NCBI GenBank assembly: GCA_921293015.1
Contig: OV121093.1
Coordinates: 26,980,622 to 27,044,621 of the forward strand
Reading direction: 5' to 3'
DNA length: 64,000 nucleotides
From: Phorcus lineatus
Taxonomy: Eukaryota > Mollusca > Gastropoda > Trochida > Trochidae
Part shown: one piece after another, positions 34,564-46,296 of the stretch
How the letters are laid out: every line of letters begins with the position of its first letter
Position numbering within the stretch: the stretch's first letter is position 1
Notes under the pieces: model-generated
What the model saw: only the letters and a program-made list of their open reading frames with translations
Told to the model about the DNA's origin: nothing
Databases searched by the model: none
Made by a program: the position numbers and the translations under genes

Positions 34564-35276
34564 CTGAAATTGAAAAAAATATAATTGATTTTCATCAACG
34601 TCAACCAGCATTCTATCTCTTTTCTCTTTCAATGCTGATACCGTTTTTACTTCTTAAAGTAAAGAAAGGTCTGTCATATGATTTTTCAAGTGGCTTGAAT
34701 AACATTCAAATTACCATATGTCCTGAGTTGAGTTCAAACCGCCTCTCTAAACTTGTATCGTTATCTTTAAAAGCCCCCAATTTTATTTATTTTTTTAATG
34801 ATAATCGGATAATAGCCCTATCAATACTGAAGTGAAAGATGTTTTGTCATTGGAAAGTCAATTCAGATTATTATAGGTACTATTTTACCTTTTGTTAAGG
34901 CAAATAAAGGTAATGCAGGGCACTTAGATACCAAAGAAAATTAAAAACGATACAAGGCACTATTTCATTATTATCAGTTTATCAAAAGTTTGAATAGCAA
35001 ATATCTATAACCACAAATATATTTGCAAATTGTAAAATTTGAACAGCATTAACAATCCTACGATAAGTTTGTTTAAGTGTTAGGTTTGTTTGCCCTTTAA
35101 GAAACGATAACTGTAATCGTAAAACAATTAAAACCAATTCCAGAAGTAACGTGATTCACTCCATTACTTCCATAAAATTCTAAAGCATCGATATCTATTG
35201 CGAGATGTTGAATTATGTATAACTTTTATCACTTCGAAATATATCCAATATAAGCTATTTCACAAAATAAGCTATT
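34564..35276 (-). other. Intron of gene E between the two candidate tails
   Basis: Non-coding apart from a plus-strand frame at 34494-34835, which overlaps the exon and its acceptor and has no features. Confidence 0.4.
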
Positions 35277-35626
35277 TCACAAAAACGAAGTAAGTATATA
35301 GCAGAAAATAAAAATCATGAAAAAGCACTTTAAGATTAGAACAGTTACAGCAATGTATCTTAAACAATTTAAACGCTTATCAAATGGCTCAATAGACTTG
35401 CTTACAACACTTAGATCGAATCTGAGTAAAGTAACCGGATTCTTAAAAAAATGGCGAAATAATGGTATACGAAATGTTACAGTCAATTGGTATAGATTTT
35501 CTTCTATAAACTCCAATACCTCTCGTATTGAAAGTGAATTGTGACTTGAACCTTGACAATAATTGTGACGGGCCAAGATTATCCTTTCTGTGATATTCAA
35601 AGGGATAAAAGATATCTTCATATCAA
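35277..35626 (-). CDS. Candidate alternative tail exon of gene E with a membrane segment
   Basis: Lies between the gene E head and its mucin tail. An acceptor GCAGTTACAG precedes a phase-1 start (V-DMKISFIPLNITERI...), so the head exon can be joined to it in frame, giving 115 further residues and a stop. The start resembles that of the third exon of the 55-57 kb gene (TKLGFIPLTKDL). The end is strongly hydrophobic (IAVTVLILKCFFMIFIFCYI), a possible transmembrane helix. It could be an alternative terminal exon giving a membrane-bound form, a relic, or chance in AT-rich DNA. Transcripts would decide. Confidence 0.35.
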
Positions 35627-36075
35627 CTGTAACTGCAAGTATCATGTCTTTAAAAAAATGTTCAATTTCAAATCTTAGCTTCAAAAAAGGACTTTTTCTT
35701 TACATTTCATAAGGGCTCTACGATCTACAGTGGCAAGCATACCAGTTGAAGGTTTATCAAATGCAACCTTTATCACCCTTCTATTCAACTTGACATCCAG
35801 TTGACCAAATGATCATGAGTATGTCATCTGGAACCTGACTTTAAATGCTGCAACCTCACGGATGTAACGTTTTGGTCAACTCAATCTCATTAAAATCAGC
35901 TCTTACATATCACCTTTACCTCGCTGGAGGGAACAAACCACATTGATACTTCACGTCGACAGATGTGGACTATTTTAGATAGAATTGGATATTAAAACAT
36001 TGATTACTCAATCGTTAAAGCATAGATTTTATACCAAAACCCATGTTGAATTAAATGTACAAGTACCATTCATAC

Positions 36076-36280
36076 CTGTTCTTGTTGTTAAACACCGCTT
36101 ATCCTTTGTATAGATGATTTTTCCACCCAATATGCTTTGTGTTCCCTTACTCAAACAGTGAAGTTTGGATGTGGACGAAATCTCCATATATTTCAATGAT
36201 CCAGTTTCTAAAGTAACATTTCCTCTGAGGAAACACTGGATGAAGAATCCAACATAGGAACAAATCGGCTCATAGAGCAT
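36076..36280 (-). CDS. Gene E, PAN-like head exon
   Basis: The reference intact copy of the head exon: 68 codons plus one base, beginning MLYEPICSYVGFFIQCFLRG, with LKYMEISSTSKLHCLSKG in the middle and YTKDKRCLTTRTG at the end; donor GGTATGAATG. The cysteine spacing and the KYxxISSTSKLHCL motif resemble the second half of a PAN/apple domain (as in the CVDVKYFHKTLACVLQ stretch of the 55-kb gene). In frame with the tail at 34563. The hydrophobic N-terminus could be a signal anchor; a separate signal-peptide exon upstream was looked for but not found. Unknown specific function; extracellular binding module by family. Confidence 0.65.
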
Positions 36281-38698
36281 TATCGTCCACAGGCAAGGAT
36301 AAACTTCTCTCTAGAATATTGAGGATATTTGAATTTTCCTTAAAGTGTAATAAAACAACAATGATCTTAATTTGGCAATATAGGTTAGATAAAATAATAT
36401 TGTTATCAGTTGTTCCGGAAGCTTTTCAGGATTTTTAATGCAAGGTTTAACTTTTGACATTTAAAGTTTGTCCTTATCCTCCTAAAGCATGATTAGCCGT
36501 GTAATGATTAACACTTTGTATATGACAGAAAAGCTGTTTGTCCAGGACATATTGTGTTCATATGAATTTCTTCCGTTATATATGTTTTAGAAAGTTTATC
36601 AATTCACGCAATGCGTTAGTTTAGGGTTTATCTTACCTTGGTACTTTATCCAGAAACATGGATTTTGCATTTGTTGATATTAACATTTGCCTTTTTGGGG
36701 GGATTGGAGTTAACGCTTCTGAAAGGGTAAACAGAATTGTTTTAAGTGGCATTATAATTGTGTGTTATGAAAACCTATCAATTTAAAAAGTATTATCATA
36801 TAGAATCTTATTATAGTTTTAATGACTATTTTTTTTAAGGAATATGTTGTGCTTGTTTTAGGATTACAGTTCTTAAAATGTTTAACGGACATATTAGTAA
36901 AAGATTATTTTATGGATGGTTAATAACGTTTCAAATTTTTACGACCTACCGATATGTATGATGTGTTTAAGTTCATGTGTACTTGCCTTCTACACTTCTT
37001 ACAGTTCAAAGCTATCAAGATAAGTTTTTTATATCATTTACTGAATTCATTTCGAGACAAATATTTCTAGATAATGTACGTGAACCGGTAAAGATAACTT
37101 TAATTATCATTTACATTTCCATACTTAATTATCACAAATTTTGTTGATGATTAAGAAAAAATTATTCTTAAGTTTTGGAATGGAGTTATAAACATAGAAG
37201 TATTGAAAATAAATGGAAATAATTTGGATGTATCGTATGTGACAAAGTAATGAAAATTAGTAATATTGGTGTTACAGACATCTAAGGTATCAATACATTA
37301 AAACAGGCTATATTTACAAGGACATAATATCCAATAATCAAAATAGCAATTCTCGAAGGATTAACATTTCAAACGTGCGATCTTTCTGTAATTGTTTGCA
37401 AATGATATTTGAATTAGCAAGTGATTGAGACTGGCGGGATTTTTTACTTGTGAGTTGGGTTGAACAATACTCAACTAAATTACTAAATTTTGTAATTATT
37501 TCTGAAAAATGGGACAAATCTTAGTTAAGGGCATTAAAATGAGAGACGAAGAAGTAGTGTCTTAGCGCCGAGATGCAAGAATGTAGGCTGTTACTCAGGA
37601 GGAAAGAGGTTTACTTAGTATAACCACGAGCAAAAGAAACGTTCTCCCATTTCAAAAGAATATTAAACACATTCCTGAGTCCTGATGACAGGCACGTGAC
37701 ATTGAACTGAAATAGGTATGAGTTTCATCTAAAACTACTCACTCTTTTAGGCATCAGAGTATGATACTTTCGGGGTCCTGAAATCTCTTTTCAAACAGTT
37801 TTCGGACCGGAACGTGCGGCATTTAAGTTTGAAAAATCATATAAGTTGAAATTTAGTTAATGATAAACATTTTATAGAAGTATGTAACCTTAGTAAACAT
37901 TATTTTCTGAATACCAAATCTCTGTAGGACGACATATGACAAGTCCAAGAACCCATTTTACTCTCCTACCTTTAAATAGAAAAAATATTAATCCTATCGC
38001 TATTTTGTGGTCTTCTTAATAGATCAAATCATGATCGTGTGATACAACATTTTCTAAAATTCCCCTAAAGTTACCCTTTGCCTGACCCTATATCAAATGT
38101 GTCATGTAAAATTGTATGATCGCTGTGTTTAGAACAGAGGCAGGATGGGTGGGTTTCAACACTTTTGATATTTATTTAGATGATTTTCAATATTCACCAA
38201 AAATGTATACAACGAATATTCGACCAGCGCACAAGGAAGCAGATATCAACGTGTGAGAAAGTATTGCATATCATTAGGTGACGTCAGCCAGATAGTTTTC
38301 TCTAACAGGAGGAGATGCGCATTAGAACTCCGAACTACCCACTTATTGTATTATGAAAAGTTATTGAATGTCAGAAATTCATTATTAGAATAGAACGGAA
38401 TACTTATATCTCAAAAATCTACCAGCTTCAGGATTTGCACGTGATATCCATGCATATAGTGTAAAGACGCATGCTTTGCATGCTTTTTACGTGGCACACA
38501 TGAAGTTAATAATAGTTTGACCACATTAGTTGCAGTTCTGTTTGGTTTGACACACCATGCATTGAGTGTACTACCAATTCGGCTGTTACATATAATAAAG
38601 GTTACGACTATAAGAATATCTAGATTTTACATTATTAAAGTTACTTAATTAAACATCTGTGCTCAAATCTTTAGTTGTTCTTTTTTTTATTTTACGGA
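36281..38698. other. No gene seen; upstream region of gene E
   Basis: AT-rich. A TGACGTCA palindrome lies at 38280. No splice-bounded exon or promoter motif could be supported. Confidence 0.4.
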
Positions 38699-39535
38699 GT
38701 GTGCGCGTGTTACGACGTAAATTGTAATAAAACGTGAATTGTAACACTTGCAGCAAATTGTAATAACTCTCGGTGTAAATTGTAATAAAAACGTAAATTG
38801 TAATAAAACCTGACGTAAATTGTAATACGCAAATTGTAACAAAAATTGACGTAAATTGTAATAATCTCTACTTGCGGTAAAATGTAATAACTTTTTACGT
38901 AATTTGTAATAACCGATTGCATTTCTCAAAATTACGAATATAAATGGGGTTTTTGGTTTATAATTGTATAAAACCGAATAAAACCGTCGGAATGTTCATT
39001 GGCGTTTTACTGCAACAAGTCAAGTAGAAAAAGTTGTGACAAATAAAGAGACAAACTGATTCACTTGCAAATAGACACAGAGACTAGCAATGGGAAAGAT
39101 GAAAAATAATGAAATCTTTTCTTATGTTTATTTCTTTGTCTTGTTGTTTATATATAAAAAAATGGACTTACTGAATAAGGTCTTTATGAATCATGAATCA
39201 TTGGTTTACAAATCTTTAGCGTTTTACATGAAAACAGGATCTTGGTATTATTATTGGTATTTATTGGTTTACGTTTTTTCCATCCAATTTTACAAACAAA
39301 TTTATTGTTTTCGTATAAATGTGGTTTTCCTACATCATTTGATTTTTTCCGACCAAGTGGAGTTATCGATTCTACTCTTGCTTTAAAATCGTTTTGCATG
39401 AATTGTAATATCTATCACTCCCTAACTAATCTGAATAAAAGGAGATCATATATATTATTACGTTCACGTTCAAATAGGTAGTCGCAGGGTGTCAACCACA
39501 AACCTGCTTTGACTAAATATTCCAGGACAAAGTTA

Positions 39536-40010
39536 AAGAGCCACTCCGTGAGTTGTTGGAGTCATATATGCCAAACTTAATCAATTGTGTCATTTGATCG
39601 CGATGTATCGACTGTTACAAAAAAGACACATTTTAAGGCTTATTGTTTTTTTACAGTGACAATATGAAGGTAGAAGGTCGCAATTATGATCGAAAACCAG
39701 ACAGTGGAGCGCGTCAAATAGTCAAACGTAATTTTGGAGACTTATCTAATACAGCCAGGAGGGCAGTTAGGTGCTGATAGCGTTTATTAGGTTATTTAAC
39801 TAGTATCCATGTATATTGGACGTCATATCTACACCTCTGTGCATTTATAAGGCTGTTTTTAGATTCTCATGGAAAACCAGTATTTGTCATATATATATAT
39901 GTCTTTTGGACATGAAAAGTTAAGATGTTTTGATTTTATATCACCACATATGACATTTAGGTTCGTATCAAAGGTAAATAATATGTTATGAAAATCACGG
40001 AGTGGCTCTT
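39536..40010. mobile_element. 475-bp TA-flanked MITE
   Basis: Ends AAGAGCCACTCCGTGA and the inverse TCACGGAGTGGCTCTT are perfect 16-bp inverted repeats flanked by TA on both sides (39534-39535, 40011-40012), as in Tc1/mariner-type insertions. No coding capacity. Confidence 0.75.
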
Positions 40011-40934
40011 TATGAAAATGTCATATTTTTAGGATAAGGAGTAATGTACATGTAAATATCCCTGTCCAACCTCCAAAACTAAGGACATAGAAGGGTTACA
40101 TTTTTGGGGTGGTAACCCTGTTAACCCTGTTTTGCGCTATGACATAATGCTAATGTAGTAAAAAAAAATTGGGTAATGAACTTTCAAATGAGTCCTATTT
40201 CATGTCTGTCGCACGAAACTAAAAAGTTACAGGCATTTCTTCATAATCATCATAATACTTGAATTGCTTTTTATGCTTGAGGCTCACCATATGTTACATG
40301 TATATTGGTTAGCACCAAAGTTGGGTTACAATTTGGATAGAAGATTGGAATAGAGCAAGGGGGTTGTGTTTGGTATATCGTGTTACAAACCGCTATCAAT
40401 GCTATTTTGAGCTTTAGTCATTCAGTAAGAGGGTGTAACTCGAGTTGAATAACACAAGAATTTTAAGACAGTGACAGAAAAAAGAGGTTTCATCCTTAAA
40501 AGCTGTTTGTTTATTTCTCTCTTAAAATGTAAAAATTGAACATATTGAAATTGTTTGTAGTTACACTATGTATCCGATTCAGTCTCTACTCAATACCCAA
40601 AGGCCTACAGTACATTTTCATAAAATTAAACGAAATAATGCAACACATTAAACGTATGATTTTGGTGTAATTTAAACAAAAAAGAATGTAATGTACTTCA
40701 TTTATACTAGTACTTTTTTCTGAGTATTTATGCGTGGGGTATAAACATTACACGATTCCAGTTTACAACCCTACTCGTACCAGTTGATAAAACAGAGAAT
40801 ATATCTGTAAAATAATGGCCATAATAACAATTATGAATTTGTAATTGTCCGATTGTAATTTTTTTTAATCATTTTGGTTTTCAATGTATTATATATACGT
40901 TCACACATTATCAATCTTTTGGTGAGACTGTAGT

Positions 40935-40999
40935 AAAAGAGCCCCTCCGTGAGTTGTTGGAGTCATATATGCCAAACTTAATCAATGTCTTTTAATGAA
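40935..40999 (+). mobile_element. One-ended fragment of the TA-flanked MITE
   Basis: Repeats the first 60 or so bases of the 39536 element (AAGAGCCCCTCCGTGAGTTG then GGAGTCATATATGCC). The other end is not found. Confidence 0.7.
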
Positions 41000-42583
41000 A
41001 GAAGCAGTTTTTTTGTTTATATCTTATTGTTTCCTCTACGACTACGGATAATCGGGTTCAGTAATGAGATGTTTTGAACCTCTGAAGAAAAGACATCTCG
41101 CATAAACAAATGATTGATTGGAAAAATTTGAATAAATACATATTTTAAAAATCGTGCTATTGCCCCTGTAAGCGTAAGGGTTACGTAAACAAATCTAAAT
41201 GACAACCATACGAACTTGCTTTACGCAAAACAGTCACAGGGCCCTAACCCGTTTCTCGTAGCGATCTTGAGAGGATATATAATGTTGCGTGCTAATGATA
41301 GAATAAAAATATGAATTTTTAGAGTACTCCAATAAATTAATGCCTGTCTAATGAAATTGGAGAATAAGATTGAACGTACAAAATGTACTTTGATTAAAGG
41401 ACATACATGTATCTATATAGGGTTATATCTATATGCAGCCGTTTCACTGTTTATTTAATGCAGCAGTACTAGAAAACATTCATTGTTTTAAAGTATGTTC
41501 TTTTGCATTAACTTAGTTTAAGAATTTGGTTACAAATAAAACCTCATTGTTGTGTGTTTAATTCGTTATCCTAACAAATACATAGACATAATTGGTAAAT
41601 GTTAACAAAATATTTTCACTTTATTTGGTTTGGGTGGCATACAGATCGATTGTAAGTTAATACGTAGAAGCGCCGACTTTTCTTGTCATAATCATCTACT
41701 GTCTCCAAAACATCTACCAATGGCTGGAGATATATAATTAAAAAAATATGTAATACAATGTATAATAATAGCTGGTCAAATATCCCTTACCCCAGCTCCC
41801 TCACCATATATTATCTTAAATGTTCACTAGAATTTGTAAAAGTCCATTTTTCTTCTTATCTACAATGTATGAATTTCTATATATTATTAGCAGGTTCAAG
41901 CCCTTATTTGGTGTCTGCATTTGCTGTAAAATATATCCGATCAAAGCTTGCCTAGGACATTTAGAAGCATACGGTGTACGGTACAAACCGTTTCCTTCTA
42001 TGTAGAATGAGAAGCGTATGCAACCCTAAATATGTACATGTATGTTTTTGCGTAAAATGAATCAAGCTGCATGAAACTTCTTGAAAAATGTTTCTTGATA
42101 TGTTAATGTGAAATCTAAGTTCAAGTGAAAGGGATTTTGAGGTAGTTTTAGGTCACACAAACGCTCAGTACCTGAACGTAGCAGACATCTTTGGAGTGGA
42201 TGTACCCACCAGGCAGTATAGGTTTGAGATTGTATACAACCTGCTGTCAAGTTTTCGGTTATTACAATTTACGTAAATATTTATTACATTTTACCGCAAG
42301 AAGATATTATTACAATTTACGTCAAGTTTTATTAGAATTTGCGTTTTTATTACAATTTACGTCAAGAGTTATTACAATATGCTGCAAGTATTACAATTTA
42401 CGTTTTTTTTACAATTTACGTCGTAACAGCGCGCTAATTTATCTAGTTGAGAAATCGAAATCATTCAAAATGTTATCATCAGTAACATGTTTCAACTGGG
42501 TGATGTTACATTCACGTACTGATAACTTACTTATATAATCGGCAATGCTTCCTTGAATTGCCTTTCCACAAAAAATAAAAGGT

Positions 42584-42589
42584 TTTATT
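42584..42589 (-). terminator. Candidate polyadenylation signal of gene H
   Basis: AATAAA on the minus strand about 62 bp beyond the gene H stop codon. Confidence 0.5.
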
Positions 42590-42650
42590 AATGTTGAAAA
42601 CTGTACAGAGTTAAGAGTCGTGTGCTAAATGATAAAAGAATACGGTATAT

Positions 42651-42776
42651 CTATTGGTGACGGTGATATTCATCGGATGCGCTGTTACACACGGGGCACA
42701 TCGGACACTTTGGGAAACAAGCAATTGTATTATATACAGGCTCGGAAACGTAAGTGGGAAATTTTAACAGAGAAAA
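42651..42776 (-). CDS. Gene H, last exon, Cys-rich C-terminus
   Basis: Starts after the acceptor TTGTTTTCAG in phase 0 and encodes 41 residues (FSLLKFPTYVSEPVYNTIAC...) ending with CFPKCPMCPVC, a regular CxxC ladder, before a hydrophilic DEYHRHQ end. An AATAAA lies downstream. The phase fits the middle exon only if that uses its GTATGG donor. The CxxC ladder could bind metal or form disulfides. Not recognised as a named family. Confidence 0.5.
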   Translation of the reverse strand, partial: FSLLKFPTYVSEPVYNTIACFPKCPMCPVCNSASDEYHRHQ

Positions 42777-42977
42777 CTGAAAACAATTATTAAAAATTGT
42801 GCACGTGTAAATACAAGCGAATAGTATTTGAGTAATCGGTCTGACAAGAGTAAATAAGAACCTCTGCCAAATACACATATTGATAATTAAAGAAACATTT
42901 GGGAAATTGTCAATGAGATATTTTTTTAAAATGTCATTAAACTGATTTTTGAAGAAGTGTTTACCTCGGTACCATAC

Positions 42978-43038
42978 TGCAGATCCTGGCATATATATCA
43001 GTATCTCACCTCGTGGAAAATATTCATGATCTGACCTC
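42978..43038 (-). CDS. Gene H, middle exon
   Basis: Entered from CTGATACAAAG in phase 2, which completes a Trp codon with the first exon (SRG-W-RSDHEYFPRGE...). It reads EILIYMPGSA and ends at a GTATGG donor in phase 0, which fits the last exon. A second donor, GTAAAC after 42965, would add VWYR but leaves phase 1 and would need another exon. Short, so supported mainly by frame continuity and composition unlike its AT-rich surroundings. Confidence 0.4.
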
Positions 43039-43638
43039 CTTTGTATCAGCATGAAATGTGATGGCAGAATGCCGCTTCTAACTCAAAAACTTAATACCGT
43101 TTCGATTTAAACCAAGCGGTTATACCACAGTGCCACAATAGCTGATATTGTTCAGCGGGCCTTAGAAGTTTTCTTAACGTTAAACCTAGTACTTTCATTC
43201 TTGAAATGAGATTTAAGGGACGCATCTTTGCTTTTTGAAGATGGTTAAATAGCCCATTAAAAAAGGAACGCCCGGGTTTTGTACGCAATATAATAAATAA
43301 ATAAATAATAAACAGATCGACCTCGCCGTCTCTCAATTTTCAATGATGTACTGGAGTGATTGCTACATTAAAACAACAACATTTGACCGTTTTCAGCAAG
43401 GTATAGAGAATTTAATGGTTCCGACAGGCTCGACTTGATGAAGAAAAGCCCAAGTCTTTCAATGCTTACATTTAAAAAAGGCTCATAAATTCCAGGTTCA
43501 CCGAATTTGATACAAAATATTAGAGAAACTTTAAAAATGAAATATTTGTCAGTATGAAATGATATTGTCGTATGATCATCATAATCAAACATAAATGTAA
43601 ATGAAATACGTTTTGAATAGTAAACTTAAATTGTTTAC

Positions 43639-43904
43639 CAACCTCGTGAGGCTGATGCACGTGAAAAGCTTGCAGCCCTTGCAGGTCGTGTCAATTGCAC
43701 AATGTGGATCAGTGCAGAAGTGGCGTGATATGTTCCTGTTAAAGTGACTATAGTTTCTTCGCCAAAATAGGCTCTTTGATACCCTGACGTCGCCTTTTTG
43801 GCTGCAGACACATCCTTGTAAAAACGTACCTGTGCGAAAATTGGGTTCGCTGGCGCTAATGTTTGTATAACAATAAAATAAGTGATCACTAATATTTTGA
43901 GCAA
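43639..43904 (-). CDS. Gene H, first exon with signal peptide
   Basis: The ATG opens MLKILVITYFIVIQTLAPAN, a clear signal peptide with a probable cleavage around PIFA/QV. The mature start (QVRFYKDVSAAKKATSGYQR) is followed by GEETIVTLTGTYHATSALIH and an Arg/Ala/Ser-rich segment (RPARAASFSRASASRG). The donor GTAAAC follows in phase 2. With the two later exons the product would be about 150 residues, secreted. GC content is visibly higher than in the flanks. I do not recognise the family. Alternative: the first exon may be real with a different set of downstream exons. Confidence 0.55.
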
Positions 43905-44653
43905 TTACAGATGAGAATTTTATTGCCGAAATAAAGTCCTTACTTTAATGTTAATAACGATGGTTAAATATAACAAGCTTAAAGTTTTGTCTACTATGTT
44001 TTTTCCGTTCATAAAAGCCGCCATCTTGTTTGCGTTTGAGGAAACGTAGACACGTTTTCGAGACTATAGCAAGGCCGTCTCTACCTGTTTCTTTGTCAGC
44101 AGTTTGAGCAGAAGCAAGATAAGTTGTCATCCATAGATATTTGTATTTAGTTGCTTCCAACTTCTAAAATGACACTCAAAGAAGTTTAACATGTTTGTTC
44201 CATGAAAATAAATGTTTGTAGATTCGATCTTCACCATCTTTCCAATATGAGCGTCTATAATTCAGACCCAAGTCATTCTTGGGATCTAACATTTGAGAAT
44301 ATCGTCTTTGTAGGTTTTGGACACTGATTTGTAAATGTCATTGTCCTACCCCAAAAAATAAGGTTGTGGCAGGGGTTCATATGGTGCTAGGTTGCAAATA
44401 AAAAAAGTTACCCATTTTGCAAATGACCAATTGAATCATATTGCTGTCGTAATGGGGATTAAAACACGAGCAAATCCATGTTTGTAGCATAATCAATATA
44501 TACATAGCAAAATATAAACATAAATGGTCAGCAACGTTGTAGTTTGACTATGCTCGTTAACACTGCCCTTTGTAAAGTGGGCAAGGAACAAACACGTCAA
44601 AACCTGATATCCTTATAATTTCCATTACGAATTGGCAGAGGTGTGGTTGTTGT
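43905..44653. other. No gene seen
   Basis: 5' flank of gene H. The minus-strand frame at 43951-44160 has no features. Confidence 0.4.
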
Positions 44654-44882
44654 TTGGGGGCGGGATAGCGTAGTGGATAGCGCGTTCGGCTTCGTATCAA
44701 GAGGTCCGTGGTTCGAATCCCTCGAAGGGCTCGGCAACTTTCTCTCCAGAAGAGCACTGTTCTACACGCAGTCGGGTTTGGGTGCAATGCTACACTGAAA
44801 TTCAGCGAAGTACCACCCATGCTTCGCTAGTTTCAGCCGATGCTCGCAGGTTCCACAAGCAGCCGTGATATAACCCTTTAGC
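44654..44882 (+). mobile_element. tRNA-derived SINE, full copy with A and B boxes
   Basis: The tRNA-like head holds an A box (TAGCGTAGTGG) and a perfect B box (GGTTCGAATCC) about 40 bp apart, so it has an internal RNA polymerase III promoter. A body follows with CAGTCGGGTTTGGGTGCAAT and the conserved tail region ending near GCCGTGATATAACCCTT. The same family occurs at 8802, 32817, 46777, 51395, 60712 and 61141; this copy has the best-preserved head. Confidence 0.88.
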
Positions 44883-46230
44883 CAGTTCAAGTGATGTTCT
44901 ATCTTTTATAAAGCATATGGTTGAAGCGAGTTAATATTTTCGATACGAGCGCATGTTCACATATCCCTTTGGGCGTAGATGATTGGTTGAAATATGACCT
45001 TGACCTCTGTGATCGAGACGAGGGAATACTTTCTCCAGTCATAAATTAGCGTACACTTCATTAACTGTTTTTAATCACGATAGGACGAGATTACAAGACT
45101 GGAGTCATAACAACAATAAACGCATTTTATATTCATAAATTGTCACTAGATAAACCAACGTCAACATATATGAACTTTGTATACGTAATTTTCCAATTTT
45201 CCTGAAATTTATTAGTTGTAAAATTGTCACAAGTGTAGCCGATGACGTTTTCGCCTATACCGGTCAACTCTCTTGTTAAAATAGACGGCAAAGCTAATTA
45301 AAGTCAGTCTCAATTTTGTAAGGCAACCAAACTGGGCTAATTATTCTTCACGAGCAAAATTTCGATCACTTACACCAATATTTTCTGTCGCGTCTGCAAA
45401 GATTTTCATTTTTAAGCCCGTTTTAAAATTTAAGAAGACGCTGCTTATTTGAGTATGCCGTTTCAGACCGAAGAGTTACCGAATCAGGTGCAATCATATC
45501 GCGAGTACGAAATACCGGAAATCTAGTAATTGCAGCGCCGATACTTACGACAGACGCATTCTTCATTGAGTTGACCACCTTTTTGTTATTTCTGTACTTG
45601 AAAAAAGGTAAGTTATTGGCTATTTTCATTGGATATTTAGCTGAGAAATTCATGTGTTCCACGTCATGGCCTTAGCGTGGTAAGGACTAACGCTCGCAAT
45701 AGACATAGGGTAGGGGTTTTTTATTCAGCCACTTGCAAGTTTTAACGTGTTTGTGATTTGTAAGGAAGCAGGGACAATCGAACAAATTCCTTGTTACCGT
45801 TTGAGAATTTTACTCAACATATCACTATCGGGTCGGGTGTCGGTGTGACTGAGTGTAAATCGTCTACATCGCCTCAAGCCAAATAACGGCGAATCTAACG
45901 CCAGATAATGAATAGATGCCGACGTAAACACTAACGTTTCGTCATTGATACCATATTCATGTTCAATGTTAACTTAAATTTCAAATCTTTCTGTCATTTA
46001 TCCACAGCTGAATAACTCTTTCAGCGTTCTTGCTTGAAAGTCGATTAATACGTTTAAAGTAGTGTCGATATAGTACTCACTAAACGTAAACTAGTAAAGA
46101 AAATGCTCAAATTCTTCCGTTATTTCTCCAGTACGTTTCTCTCTATAGACGGAAGCACTGATTTTTTTCACTAGCCTCGCTGTAAAGTATCAATGACCTA
46201 GTTTCGTAAATTCCTAAATTCATCGTTTTC
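44883..46230. other. No gene seen
   Basis: Mixed-composition sequence without a supported exon. The minus-strand frame at 45423-45662 lacks features. Confidence 0.4.
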
Positions 46231-46249
46231 GGGGGGGGGGGGGGGGGGG
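46231..46249 (+). repeat. Run of 19 G
   Basis: An uninterrupted G homopolymer; can form G-quadruplex structures and its length is error-prone in sequencing. Confidence 0.95.
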
Positions 46250-46296
46250 TTCTAACAAAACTCAAATGGATAATAAAGAAATTATTACACTCCCAC

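Larger units (their letters stand above)
38699..42437. mobile_element. 3.7-kb element with inverted arms built of ACGTAAATTGTAATA repeats
   Basis: The left arm (38699-38917) and right arm (42256-42437) are inverted copies, each starting GCGCG..TGTTACGACG and containing eight or more reiterations of ACGTAAATTGTAATA, with the same irregular spacers (CTTGCAGCA, CTTGCGGTAAAATG) in the same order. That shared order shows the arms derive from one sequence. The interior has no transposase-like frame and contains a smaller MITE. Reading frames across the arms (YNLRQ repeats) are by-products. Could be a non-autonomous DNA transposon with long subterminal repeats, or two inverted copies of one repeat. 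Confidence 0.6.

Noticed and set aside
38687..38929. Two minus-strand frames rich in YNLRQ, and a similar plus frame at 42191-42538
   Set aside because: Translations of the ACGTAAATTGTAATA arms of the 3.7-kb element.
44557..44820. 87-codon minus-strand frame
   Set aside because: It is the reverse of the tRNA-derived SINE.
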